From: Amycolatopsis regifaucium
GTDB lineage: Bacteria > Actinomycetota > Actinomycetes > Mycobacteriales > Pseudonocardiaceae
DNA length: 64,000 nucleotides
Assembly: GCF_001613935.1 (NCBI RefSeq)
Contig: NZ_LQCI01000014.1
Location: 7,383 to 71,382, forward strand
Reading direction: 5' to 3'
The notes beneath the pieces are model-generated. The model worked only from the letters and a program-made list of their open reading frames with translations, made no database searches and was not told the DNA's origin. Made by a program: the position numbers and the translations under genes. This document shows positions 19,706 through 29,845 of this stretch, piece after piece. Within the stretch, counting starts at the first letter, position 1; each line of letters begins with the position of its first letter.

Positions 19706-20761
19706 GTGCCAGATGTAGCAGTAGTGGGCTTCGCGCAGGCCCCCAACGTCCGTAACACCCCGGGCACCACCAACGGCGTGGAAATGCTGGTGCCGATCTT
19801 CGCCGAGGTCTTCGAGCGCACCGGTCTGTCCAAAGAGGACATCGGGTTCTGGTGCTCGGGTTCCTCGGACTACCTCGCCGGCCGCGCGTTCTCGTTCATC
19901 GCCGCGGTCGACGCGATCGGTGCCTTTCCGCCGATCCACGAGTCCCACGTCGAGATGGACGCCGCCTGGGCGCTCTACGAGGCGTGGCTGAAGATCCGCA
20001 TGGGCGAGGTCGAAACGGCGCTCGTCTACGGCTTCGGCAAGTCTTCGGCAGGCCAGCTGCGGCGGGTACTGGCGCTGCAGATGGACCCCTACGTCGTCGC
20101 GCCGCTGTGGCCGGACTCGGTGAGTGTCGCCGGGATTCAGGCCAGGCTGGGCCTTGAAGCGGGACTGTGGTCGGAAAAGGATCTCGCCGAGGTCGCCGCG
20201 CGCAGCCGTGCCGACGCCGTCGCCAACCCGGCCGCGCAGTTCTCCGGCCCGGTCGAGGTCTCCGAACTCCTCGACACCCCGTACTTCGCTGATCCCTTGC
20301 GGGCCCACGACATCGCACCGGTCACCGACGGTGCCGCCGTCATCGTGCTCGCCTCGGCGGAGCGGGCGGCGGACCTCGTCGACAGCCCCGCGGTGATCAC
20401 CGGGATCGAGCACCGGGTCGACTCCCCCTCGCTCGGGGTGCGGGATCTCACCCGGTCACCGTCCACGGTGGCCGCCGGAAGGGCGCTCGACCTCGACGGC
20501 GTCGAAGTCGCCGAACTGCACGCGCCGTTCACGCATCAGGAGCTGATCCTGCGCGAGGCGCTGGGCCTGGACGAACAGGTGCGGATCAATCCCTCGGGCG
20601 GGGTGCTGACCGGCAATCCGATGTTCTCGGCGGGCTTGGCGCGGATCGGCGAGGCGGCGAACCGCATCCTCGACGGCAGCGCGCGCAAGACACTCGCCCA
20701 CGCGACCAGCGGCCCCGTCCTGCAGCAAAATCTGGTCGCGACCTTGGAGGTCCTCTCGTGA
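19706..20761 (+). CDS. ltp4: Thiolase-fold lipid-transfer protein Ltp4 (putative side-chain aldolase subunit)
   Basis: The 351-residue protein is a SCP-x/thiolase-fold enzyme: VAVVGFAQAP at the start, FWCSGSSDYLAG, HDIAPVTDGAAVIVLAS and NPSGGVLTGNPMFSAGL near the end. At the position where a true thiolase has its nucleophilic cysteine the segment reads HESHVEMDAAWAL, with no Cys, so thiolysis is unlikely and carbon-carbon retro-aldol chemistry is favoured, as for Ltp2. In Rhodococcus, Ltp3 and Ltp4 are needed for C24-branched sterol side chains. GAGGA precedes GTG 19706. The stop overlaps the ltp3 start as GTGA. Confidence 0.88.
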   Translation: MPDVAVVGFAQAPNVRNTPGTTNGVEMLVPIFAEVFERTGLSKEDIGFWCSGSSDYLAGRAFSFIAAVDAIGAFPPIHESHVEMDAAWALYEAWLKIRMGEVETALVYGFGKSSAGQLRRVLALQMDPYVVAPLWPDSVSVAGIQARLGLEAGLWSEKDLAEVAARSRADAVANPAAQFSGPVEVSELLDTPYFADPLRAHDIAPVTDGAAVIVLASAERAADLVDSPAVITGIEHRVDSPSLGVRDLTRSPSTVAAGRALDLDGVEVAELHAPFTHQELILREALGLDEQVRINPSGGVLTGNPMFSAGLARIGEAANRILDGSARKTLAHATSGPVLQQNLVATLEVLS

Positions 20762-21918
20762 AGCACCTCGCGGCCGTGCTGGGCACCGGCCAAACCCACC
20801 ACAAGGCCAAGCGCACCGACGTGTCCATGCCCGGTCTGCTCCGGGAGGCGATCGACCGGGCGATGATCGATGCGCAGACCGGCTGGGACGACATCGACGC
20901 CGTCGTCCTCGGCAAGGCGCCGGATCTGTTCGAGGGCGTGATGATGCCCGAACTGTTCCTCGCCGACGCGCTCGGCGCGACCGGGAAACCCTTGCTGCGC
21001 GTGCACACCGCCGGTTCGGTCGGCGGGTCGACCGCGCTCGTGGCCGCGTCGCTGGTGCAGGCGGGGGTGCACCAGCGCGTGCTGACGGTGGCCTTCGAGA
21101 AGCAGTCCGAGTCGAACGCGATGTGGGGCCTGTCGATCCTCCCGCCGTTCCAGATGCCGGTGGGTGCCGGGGCGGGCGGCTATTTCGCGCCGCACGTGCG
21201 CTCGTACATCCGGCGGTCCGGCGCGCCCGACCACGTCGGGGCGATCGTCGCGGCCAAGGACCGGCGCAACGGGGCTTTGAACCCCTACGCGCATCTGCGG
21301 CAGCCCGACATCACGGTGGAATCGGTGCAGGCGTCACAGATGCTGTGGGATCCGATCCGCTATGACGAAACGTGCCCGTCCTCGGACGGCGCCTGCGCGA
21401 TGGTGCTCGGTGACGAGGCCGCCGGTGACGCCGTTCCCGGTGGCGCGGCGTGGATCCACGCGACCGCGATGCGCACCGAACCCACGACGTTCGCCGGCCG
21501 CGACCAGGTCAACCCGCAAGCGGGGCGCGACGCCGCCGCCGCGTTGTGGAAGGCCGCCGGGATCACCGATCCACTGTCCGAAGTGGACGCCGCGGAGATC
21601 TACGTGCCGTTTTCGTGGTTCGAGCCGATGTGGCTGGAGAACCTGGGCTTCACCGACGAGGGCGAAGGCTGGAAGCTCACCGAGGCGGGCGAGACCGCGC
21701 TCGGCGGGCGGCTGCCGGTCAACCCGTCCGGTGGCGTGCTGTCGTCGAACCCGATCGGCGCGTCGGGGATGCTCCGGTTCTCCGAAGCGGCCAAGCAGGT
21801 AATGGGACGCGCCGGGGACTACCAGGTCGACGGCGCGCGCGTCGCGCTCGGGCACGCGTACGGCGGCGGATCGCAGTTCTTCTCGATGTGGGTGGTGGGG
21901 TCGGCGAAGCCGAGCTGA
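20758..21918 (+). CDS. ltp3: Thiolase-fold lipid-transfer protein Ltp3 (putative side-chain aldolase subunit)
   Basis: The 386-residue thiolase-fold protein begins HLAAVLGTGQTHHKAK and has VLGKAPDLFEGVMMPE, VHTAGSVGGSTALVAAS and NPSGGVLSSNPIGASGM with GHAYGGGSQFF at the end. The usual thiolase cysteine is replaced within VHTAGSVGG, again suggesting a retro-aldolase. It is coupled to ltp4 by a GTGA overlap, and with the DUF35 gene forms a three-gene unit behind one KstR-type box. The likely role is release of the C24-branched side-chain fragment from a beta-hydroxy acyl-CoA. Tandem repeats follow the stop. Confidence 0.9.
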   Translation: MKHLAAVLGTGQTHHKAKRTDVSMPGLLREAIDRAMIDAQTGWDDIDAVVLGKAPDLFEGVMMPELFLADALGATGKPLLRVHTAGSVGGSTALVAASLVQAGVHQRVLTVAFEKQSESNAMWGLSILPPFQMPVGAGAGGYFAPHVRSYIRRSGAPDHVGAIVAAKDRRNGALNPYAHLRQPDITVESVQASQMLWDPIRYDETCPSSDGACAMVLGDEAAGDAVPGGAAWIHATAMRTEPTTFAGRDQVNPQAGRDAAAALWKAAGITDPLSEVDAAEIYVPFSWFEPMWLENLGFTDEGEGWKLTEAGETALGGRLPVNPSGGVLSSNPIGASGMLRFSEAAKQVMGRAGDYQVDGARVALGHAYGGGSQFFSMWVVGSAKPS

Positions 21919-21935
21919 CGGACGGACCCACTGAG

Positions 21936-22042
21936 ATGAAGGACGCTTTCCTCGCAAATTTTGCTATGAAAGCGTCCTTCATAGCGCCGGTCGCAATGAA
22001 AGCGTCCTTCATGGCGCTCGTTGCAATGAAGGACGCTTTCAT
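21936..22042. repeat. Nested palindromic intergenic repeat, copy 3 (four 17-bp units at exact 30-nt period)
   Basis: Units start at 21936, 21966, 21996 and 22026: ATGAAGGACGCTTTCCT, ATGAAAGCGTCCTTCAT twice, and ATGAAGGACGCTTTCAT. All are separated by 13-nt spacers (CGCAAATTTTGCT, AGCGCCGGTCGCA, GGCGCTCGTTGCA) that share xGC-N7-GCx. Orientation alternates as + - - +, giving two hairpins. The array lies between ltp3 and the convergent YihY-family gene. The period equals ten codons, and one frame reads MKxxF-IA-like decapeptides. Confidence 0.85.
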
Positions 22043-22050
22043 TGCGGGTG

Positions 22051-23073
22051 TCAGGTGCGGCGGCGGGGCCGGAGGCGTTGCGCGGCCAAGGTCGCGACCA
22101 CGCCGGTCACCGCGCCCACCAGTGCCGGTTTGAGACCGTGCCGATCGGGCGGCGCGACCACGGGCCGGACCACCACGGGCGGCGGCGGGCGGACCGGCTC
22201 CGGCGGCGCGTCGCGCGCGGTCGCGGTCCAGGCCGTGACGAACACCAGCATCCGGGCCACCAGTGAGATGAAGAAGATGAGACCGATGATCGAGCCGAAC
22301 GCGACGCCGGTCGGCGAGTTGCCGATCAAGCGCAGATAGATCCCACCGGCCAGTTTCAGCAGTTCGAAGCCCAGCGCCAGCGCGACCGCGCCGCGCATCG
22401 CGCTGCGGACCCCGACCGGTTTCCTCGGCAGCCGCGTGAGCACCCAGAGGAACACGAGCCAGTTGGCCAGCAACGCCAGCGGGATCGAGATCGCCGAAAG
22501 CACGTTGTGCCCCCAGGCGGTGTCGTCCACCCCGGCCAGGCCCAGCAGGTACCGGCCGAGCGCGGACCCCGAGATGGTGATCGCGAAGGAGACCAGCAGC
22601 GCCGTCGCGAGGCCGAGCAGCGCGAGGAGGTCCGCGGCGATCGTGCGCAGCAGCGGAAGATCCGAGCGGTTCTGTCCCCACAGCGCGGTGAGCGCGTCCC
22701 GCAGGGCGTTCATCCAGTTCCAACCGGAGTACAGGCCGACGATCAGACCGATGACACCGACGCTGGTGCGCTGTTCCACGAACCCGGTGAGCAGGTCCCC
22801 CGCCTTGTCACCGAGACCGCCGGGCAGGGTGCCGGTGATGGCGTTCAGCATCGTCTCGATCAGCTGCGGCTGGCTGGCCAGCACGAAACCCGCCACCGAC
22901 ACCGCGACCATGAGAATGGGCACCAGCGAGAACAGGCTGAAGTACGTGATCGAGGCGACGTAGTGGTAACCGCCGTACTCGATGTACCGGTTCACCGCCC
23001 GCGCCACGTGGTCCAGCCAGCGGTAGCGGGCACGCAGCCGCTTCCATTTCGTCGGTGCTTGCTTCTCCCTCAC
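22051..23073 (-). CDS. YihY/BrkB-family inner membrane protein (YhjD-like)
   Basis: The 340-residue protein has the YihY family body: HVARAVNRYIEYGGYHYVASITYFSLFSLVPI (in part), six hydrophobic helices, GVIGLIVGLYSGWNWMNALRDAL in the middle and a Pro-rich cytoplasmic tail. The C-terminal region ends in a further hydrophobic stretch (LVGAVTGVVATLAA). Function of the family is not settled; YhjD has been linked to lipid A transport, which does not apply to an actinobacterium. The gene is convergent with ltp3, with the four-unit repeat in between, and shows no link to steroid genes. Confidence 0.85.
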   Translation of the reverse strand: MREKQAPTKWKRLRARYRWLDHVARAVNRYIEYGGYHYVASITYFSLFSLVPILMVAVSVAGFVLASQPQLIETMLNAITGTLPGGLGDKAGDLLTGFVEQRTSVGVIGLIVGLYSGWNWMNALRDALTALWGQNRSDLPLLRTIAADLLALLGLATALLVSFAITISGSALGRYLLGLAGVDDTAWGHNVLSAISIPLALLANWLVFLWVLTRLPRKPVGVRSAMRGAVALALGFELLKLAGGIYLRLIGNSPTGVAFGSIIGLIFFISLVARMLVFVTAWTATARDAPPEPVRPPPPVVVRPVVAPPDRHGLKPALVGAVTGVVATLAAQRLRPRRRT

Positions 23074-23120
23074 ACGGACTGTCTACCCCAGCGAGGTCAC
23101 AGCTCGTGGGCAACACGCGA

Positions 23121-23760
23121 TCAAGCGAGCGCGATCAGCTCCGAGCCGTCGTCTTCCGGCAGGGTAGGACCCGCGGTCGCCAGGACGGTGCTGCCGAGAA
23201 AGTCCAGCTCACAGCCGAGGGTGGAGAGGAACGCGGTGTCGGCGGCGTCGCGTCCGGTCGCGATGCGGCTCATGCTCTGCCTCGGTGCGAGACCGGTGGC
23301 GTCGAACACGTACCAGCGGCCGTCGATCGCGGCCTCGAACACGGCGTGGAAGTCCATTGGGGACAGTCCGGGCGCGTAGACCGCGACGAACCTGGCCGGG
23401 ATGTCGATCACCCGGCACAGCGAGATGCAGACGTGCGCGTAGTCGCGGCAAACCCCTTCCCCGGCGAGGTAGGTGTCGACGGCGTCGTCGGTCGGCGAGC
23501 CGGAACCGACCACATAGGACAGGTGCTCGCCCACATGCCGGACGATCGCCTCGACCTGGGTTCGCGCGTCGGGCGGACGAGGTCGTCCATGGCGATGGGT
23601 TCGCCCTCGACCGGCCCGTAGGCGCGCTCGGCCCGGTATCGCACGCCGTGCTCACCGGGCGGCAGCTCGACGACCTGCGCCCGGGTCCCGTGTTCGAACG
23701 CCACCTGGCGCGGCGGCGCCGGATAGGCGAACCTGCACGTGGGGACCCCTGGCGTCCATG
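23121..23760 (-). pseudogene. Transglutaminase-like protease-fold protein, apparently frameshifted
   Basis: The C-terminal part (from about 23570 down to 23121) is a transglutaminase-like domain: GEGVCRDYAHVCISLCR with the active Cys, FHAVFEAAIDGRWYVFDATG with His and Asp. Upstream similarity continues in a different frame: VAFEHGTRAQVVELPPGEHG, then VEGEPIAMDDLVRP. The shift lies near 23571-23575, in the string CGTCCGCCCGACG. One extra base after CCC would restore DDLVRP-PDARTQVEAIVRHVGEH. The N-terminal start is also unclear: GTG 23704 opens the upstream frame, whereas ATG 23760 lies in yet another frame. It may be a pseudogene or a sequencing error. It occupies the place next to cyp125 where fadE28/fadE29 lie in mycobacteria. 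Confidence 0.6.
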
Positions 23761-23784
23761 GTGCCCTACGAAGTCTCCGCCGGC

Positions 23785-25011
23785 TCAGCCGTAGCGCACC
23801 TGGTAGTGCTTGATCCCGTTGAGCCAGCTCGACCGGAGCCGGTCGGGCGGGGCGGCTTCGCTGATGTTCGGCATGACGTCGGCGATGGCGTTGAAGATCA
23901 GGTCGATCTCCAGCCGGGCGAGGTTCGCGCCGATGCAGTAGTGCGAGCCCGTGCCGCCGAAACCGACGTGCGGGTTGTCCTCGCGGAGGATGTCGAACTT
24001 CTCCGGCTCGTCGAAGTGATCGGGGTCGAAGTTCGCCGAGCTGTAGAACATCCCGACCCGGTCGCCCTTGCGGATCCGCTGCCCGCCGAGTTCGGTGTCG
24101 CGGGTCGCGGTGCGCTGGAAGGCGACCACCGGGGTGGCCCAGCGGACGATCTCGTCCGGCGCGGTCTTCGGCCGCTCCTTCTTGTACAGCTCCCACTGGC
24201 CGGGGTGGTCGAGGAACGCCTTCATCCCGTGGGTGATCGCGTTGCGCGTCGTCTCGTTGCCCGCGACGGCGAGCAGGATGACGAAGAAGCCGAATTCGTC
24301 CGAGGCCAGCGATTCGCCGTCGACGTCGGCCTGCACCAGCTTCGTGACGATGTCGTCCATCGGGCACTTGCGGCGTTCTTCGGCCATGTTCCAGGCGTAG
24401 CCGACGATCTCCGCGGACGCGGCGAGCGGTTCGACCTCGTACTCGGGATCGTCGTAGGCGACCATCTGGTTGGACCAGTCGAAGACCTTGAGGCGGTCTT
24501 CCTGCGGGATGCCGATCAGTTCGGCGATGGCCTGCAACGGAAGTTCGCAGGCGACGTCGGTGACGAAGTCCCCGGAGCCCTTTTTCTTGGCCTCGCTGAC
24601 GATCCGCTCCGCACGGTCGCGCAGGGTGTCCTCGAGTTTCGCGATCGACCTCGGCGTGAAGCCCTTCGAGACGATCCGGCGGAGCTTCGTGTGCTGCGGC
24701 GCGTCCATGTTGAGCAGGACGAGCCGGTTGGCTTCGAGACTGTCCTCGGTCATGTTCTCGTCGAAGCGGATGATCGCGGTCTTCTCCCGGGAGGAGAACA
24801 GCTCGCTGTCCCTCGACACCGCCTTGACGTCGTCCAGCCTGCTGACCACCCAGTAGCCGTCGTCGCGGAAACCCGCGGTGTTGTGCGGCTGCGGGTTCCA
24901 CCAGACCGGTGCCGTGCGGCGGAGTTCGGCGAACTCCGCCAGAGGCAGTCTGGTGGCGTACAGATCCGGATCGGTGAAATCGAAACCGGCGGGGATCAGG
25001 GGAGCGGCCAC
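23785..25011 (-). CDS. cyp125: Cholesterol C26/27-monooxygenase cytochrome P450 CYP125
   Basis: The 408-residue P450 follows CYP125A1 closely: PAGFDFTDPDLYATRLPLAEF, LVLLNMDAPQHTKLRRIVSKGF, the I-helix FFVILLAVAGNETTRNAI, the ExxR stretch DEIVRWATPVVAFQRTATRD, and the heme loop GFGGTGSHYCIGANLAR with Cys about 359. It ends RLRSSWLNGIKHYQV. CYP125 oxidises the terminal methyl of the sterol side chain to the carboxylate used by FadD19. GTG 25011 has AGGAGGT six bases upstream. It is divergent from fadA5 with a KstR-type box at each side, exactly as cyp125/fadA5 in M. tuberculosis. Confidence 0.96.
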   Translation of the reverse strand: MAAPLIPAGFDFTDPDLYATRLPLAEFAELRRTAPVWWNPQPHNTAGFRDDGYWVVSRLDDVKAVSRDSELFSSREKTAIIRFDENMTEDSLEANRLVLLNMDAPQHTKLRRIVSKGFTPRSIAKLEDTLRDRAERIVSEAKKKGSGDFVTDVACELPLQAIAELIGIPQEDRLKVFDWSNQMVAYDDPEYEVEPLAASAEIVGYAWNMAEERRKCPMDDIVTKLVQADVDGESLASDEFGFFVILLAVAGNETTRNAITHGMKAFLDHPGQWELYKKERPKTAPDEIVRWATPVVAFQRTATRDTELGGQRIRKGDRVGMFYSSANFDPDHFDEPEKFDILREDNPHVGFGGTGSHYCIGANLARLEIDLIFNAIADVMPNISEAAPPDRLRSSWLNGIKHYQVRYG

Positions 25012-25037
25012 GGGCTACCTCCTACGCGGTTCGCCAA

Positions 25038-25051
25038 TGAAACACGTTCTA
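25038..25051. promoter_or_regulatory. KstR-type operator, cyp125 promoter
   Basis: TGAAACACGTTCTA fits TnnAACnnGTTnnA at every defined position and lies 26 bp upstream of the cyp125 GTG. Confidence 0.75.
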
Positions 25052-25163
25052 GCCCGATTGAAGCATAGGGCGTTTACCAAGTGAAGAGTTTTTAGTGAAA
25101 CCCGTTAACTTGGCCTAATGCGATCATGGATGCCCAGCAAGCGGCGGGACCGACGACCAGTGA

Positions 25164-26908
<1,745 letters not shown>

Positions 26909-26948
26909 GCCGGACAGCGTCCCACCGGGGTCCGACAGTTTCGAGCGG

Positions 26949-27794
26949 TCAGGGCCGCGGTGCCCCCATCGGATTCGGCGACGGGATGGCTCCGGCGTCG
27001 AACACCTGGCGGCTCAACGGGACGGCGAGCCGCAGGACCTCGGCGGCACCGTCCTCGCCGAGAGCGTCGATCGGGCCGGTGGCGAGCCGGTCGGTCTCGT
27101 CCTCGATTCGTTGGCGCAGCGCGTTTCCGGCGTCGGTGAGGTGCGAATCGCCGTCGAGGAGGCCGCGTTCGGTCAACCGTGCGACGCTCTCGTCCCACTC
27201 GTCGTCGGACCAGCCGCGGTTGATCTGGATGACCTCGCGGGTCACCGCCCCGCTGCCGATGTGGGTCAGTGTCGTGTCGAGCCCGCGCAATCCGGCGGCG
27301 ACCGCGGAAAGGACGTGACCGTCCCCGCGATGCTCGCGCAGCACCGTCGCCGCGAGCCAGACCCTCCCGGCGGGACCGTCCGGGCGGGCGACCGAGGACC
27401 ACGCGGCGGCGAGCGGCCTGGCCGCGTGATCGCAGCCGGTGACGGCCTGTTCGAGTAGCTCGGCGAGTTCGTCGAGGGCCGCGTCGGCGGGCAGGATGCG
27501 GGTCAAGGCCGCCTCGACGGCGTCCATCCGGCTCCGCAGCACGACCGACGGCTCGGCGAATTTCCAGGCGTCGGGCAGGGATCGCGCGACCATCCGCGGC
27601 GCGAACCCGAACAGCATCGCCGTCACGGGTGGTTCCGTCAGCGGTCCGAGCGGCGCGACCCGTCCGGCGAAATAGCCCATCCACCAGCTCGGCAGACCGA
27701 CGGCCTTGGCCGCGGCCGCCGTTTCCGGGGCGAAGTAGACGACGGCGTGCAGCGGCTCGACCGCTTCCCAGAGACGGCGCTGAAGTGAGGTCAC
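26949..27794 (-). CDS. SCO6745-family (SalK-like) winged-helix protein
   Basis: The 281-residue protein begins LQRRLWEAVEPLHAVVYFAPE and contains GYFAGRVAPLGP, then VVLRSRMDAVEAALTRIL; near the C-terminus NRGWSDDEWDESVARLTERGLL and LTDAGNALRQRIEDETD look like a MarR-type winged helix. This is the architecture of the SCO6745 family, found widely in actinobacteria and without a settled function. GTG 27794 follows GGGGGA; the longer frame toward 28790 is overlapped by the opposite gene. It is divergent from the acetyltransferase gene at 27861. Confidence 0.78.
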   Translation of the reverse strand: MTSLQRRLWEAVEPLHAVVYFAPETAAAAKAVGLPSWWMGYFAGRVAPLGPLTEPPVTAMLFGFAPRMVARSLPDAWKFAEPSVVLRSRMDAVEAALTRILPADAALDELAELLEQAVTGCDHAARPLAAAWSSVARPDGPAGRVWLAATVLREHRGDGHVLSAVAAGLRGLDTTLTHIGSGAVTREVIQINRGWSDDEWDESVARLTERGLLDGDSHLTDAGNALRQRIEDETDRLATGPIDALGEDGAAEVLRLAVPLSRQVFDAGAIPSPNPMGAPRP

Positions 27795-27860
27795 TCCCCC
27801 ATCTTGGCCACAGGGAAAACCGGATGCGAGCGATCGGCGCGATGGTGTGTGATCACCGGC

Positions 27861-28724
27861 ATGGCGATCATGATGGAGGTACCGGGAGCCGACGGGCTGG
27901 GCGAGGCCGTGGACGCCCTGCGGCGCTGGCAGCAGGACGGGTCGCCGTGGCAGCTGCATCCCGGGGATCTGGGCTGGTTCTGGCGGTCCGGCGCGGAGGC
28001 GACGGCCGCGGCGCTCCGGATCTGGCGCCGCGACGGCCGGATTCTCGCCGTCGGGCTCCTGGACGGAGCCGACCTCCTGCGGCTCACGACCGCGCCGGAC
28101 GTTCGTCAGGACGAGGAACTGGCGCGACGGCTGACCGAAGACGTGATCACTCCGGAGCGCGGCGTACTGCCTGCCGGCAAAGTGGCCATCGAGGCGCCGA
28201 AGGACGCGCTGCTTCAAGACCTTTTGCCGGAGCACGGCTGGCGCCTCGACGAGCCGTGGACGCCACTCCGCCTCGATCTCACGGAACCGGTGCAGGACCC
28301 CGGCGTGCGGATCGAGGTGATCGGAGCGGAACAGGGCCACGTGCACGCCGCTGTCCTGCGGGCGTCGTTCGACAAGTCGGCTTTCACCACGGAACGCTGG
28401 CACGCGGTTGCCTCCGGATTGCCGTACGCCGACGCCCGGTCTCTGGTCGCGTACGACGACCGAGGCGACGCGGTGGCGGCTGTGACGGTGTGGTCGGCGG
28501 GCGAGGGGAAGCCCGGGATACTCGAGCCGATGGGTGTCCACCGGGACCATCGCGGACACGGCTATGGCCGGGCGATCACGATCGCCGCGGCGGCAGCGCT
28601 CCGGGAACTCGGTTCGTCGAGCGCGGCCGTCAACACGCCGAGCTCCAATGTCGCCGCCGTCGCCACCTATAGGTCGGCGGGGTTCGAGGCGCTTGCCGAG
28701 AACCGGGACCTCGCGCGAGGATGA
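27861..28724 (+). CDS. GNAT-family N-acetyltransferase
   Basis: The 287-residue protein has a degenerate N-terminal GNAT half (ILAVGLLDGADLLRLTTAPD) and a canonical C-terminal half with acetyl-CoA-binding motif GVHRDHRGHGYGRAITIAAAAAL and the following SSNVAAVATYRSAGFEALAENR. It likely acetylates a small molecule or protein amine. I placed the start at ATG 27861, since the homologous region begins soon after; the frame opens at 27804. It shares a 66-bp divergent intergenic region with the SCO6745-family gene. Confidence 0.78.
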   Translation: MAIMMEVPGADGLGEAVDALRRWQQDGSPWQLHPGDLGWFWRSGAEATAAALRIWRRDGRILAVGLLDGADLLRLTTAPDVRQDEELARRLTEDVITPERGVLPAGKVAIEAPKDALLQDLLPEHGWRLDEPWTPLRLDLTEPVQDPGVRIEVIGAEQGHVHAAVLRASFDKSAFTTERWHAVASGLPYADARSLVAYDDRGDAVAAVTVWSAGEGKPGILEPMGVHRDHRGHGYGRAITIAAAAALRELGSSSAAVNTPSSNVAAVATYRSAGFEALAENRDLARG

Positions 28725-28939
28725 GGCGAAGGTAGCGGGTCGGGTCGCGCGGTCGTGAGTGGCGATTCGGGTTCTTGGTGGGTAAGCCACAGATGGCGTG
28801 CCCTCCCGCGGGCCCGGACTGGCTACCGGAAGCCGGGGGTGCCGTGTCTCAGCGGAGAGAACTTGACGGCAACCAGGTAGCGAAGGCCCCCTTCGCCTCC
28901 TCGATGACCCGGCCGCTCACGACCACCTGTACCGAAGAC

Positions 28940-29845
28940 CTACGCGCCGTAGACAGGCTCCGGAACCGGAGCCTCCGCCACCAGCTCCGCCACGACGGGC
29001 CCGAGTTCGGCGGGTGACCACCGGGATCCCTTGTCCCGCACCGTGCCATGCCGCCAACCCTGCGCGATCGAGACGCGTCCGCCGTCGACCTCGAACACCC
29101 GTCCGGTCACCCCGGACGACTCTTCGCTGCCGAGCCACACCACCAGCGGTGACACGTTTTCCGGTGCCATGGCGTCGAATCCGGCCTCCGGCGCCGCCAT
29201 GTCAGCGGCGAACGCCTCTTCGGTCATCCTGGTCCGGGCGGCCGGGGCGATCGCGTTCACGGTGACGCCGTAGCGCGCGAATTCCGTGGCCGCGACCAGC
29301 GTGAGGCCCAGGATCCCGGATTTCGCGGCCGAGTAGTTGCCCTGTCCGACGCTGCCGAGCAAGCCCGCGCCGGAACTGGTGTTGATCACCCGCGCCGCCC
29401 GCGTACGGCCGGCTTTCGCCTCCGCGCGCCAATACTCGGCGGCGTGCCGTGTCGGCGCGAAATGCCCTTTCAGGTGAACACGGATGACCGCGTCCCACTC
29501 GTCCTCGCTCAGATTGACCAGCATCCGGTCGCGCAGGAAACCCGCGTTGTTGACCAAGACGTCCAGCCCGCCGAAGGTTTCGACGGCGGTCCGCACCAGG
29601 GCGGCGGCACCGTCCCAGGACGCGACGTCGTCGGTGTTCGCGACCGCCTTGCCGCCGAGCGCCTCGATCTCGTCGACGACGTTCTGCGCGGGCCCGGCCG
29701 AACCGCCGCTGCCGTCGATGCCGGCCCCGAGATCATTCACCACCACCCGCGCGCCCTCGGCGGCGAACGCGAGCGCGTGTGCCCGGCCGATGCCCCGACC
29801 CGCCCCGGTCACCACCACGATCCGGCCGTCGGCGATCCTGCTCAC
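28940..29845 (-). CDS. Short-chain dehydrogenase, KstR2-regulon type (Rv3548c-like)
   Basis: The 301-residue SDR has Rossmann motif VVTGAGRGIGRAHA, DVLVNNAGFLRDRML, the catalytic NTSSGAGLLGSVGQGNYSAAKSG (Ser, Tyr, Lys; shown in part) and a C-terminal extension ending VPEPVYGA. It is coupled by GTGA to the SDR gene upstream. The pair is divergent from echA20-ipdA-ipdB-ipdC, matching the order Rv3548c-Rv3549c / Rv3550-Rv3553 of M. tuberculosis. A step in HIP-CoA (C/D-ring) oxidation is inferred; its exact substrate is not established from sequence. Confidence 0.88.
   Translation of the reverse strand: MSRIADGRIVVVTGAGRGIGRAHALAFAAEGARVVVNDLGAGIDGSGGSAGPAQNVVDEIEALGGKAVANTDDVASWDGAAALVRTAVETFGGLDVLVNNAGFLRDRMLVNLSEDEWDAVIRVHLKGHFAPTRHAAEYWRAEAKAGRTRAARVINTSSGAGLLGSVGQGNYSAAKSGILGLTLVAATEFARYGVTVNAIAPAARTRMTEEAFAADMAAPEAGFDAMAPENVSPLVVWLGSEESSGVTGRVFEVDGGRVSIAQGWRHGTVRDKGSRWSPAELGPVVAELVAEAPVPEPVYGA

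Noticed and set aside
21936..22042. Four-unit repeat taken as a CRISPR array
   Set aside because: Units are near-palindromes in alternating orientation with only 13-nt spacers, and no cas genes are near. CRISPR spacers are about twice as long and repeats keep one orientation.
24000..24901. Long open frame antisense to cyp125
   Set aside because: It is the frame opposite a strongly conserved P450 and shows only GC-driven Arg/Ala/Pro composition. Only its distal end (below 23760) contains real transglutaminase-like sequence.
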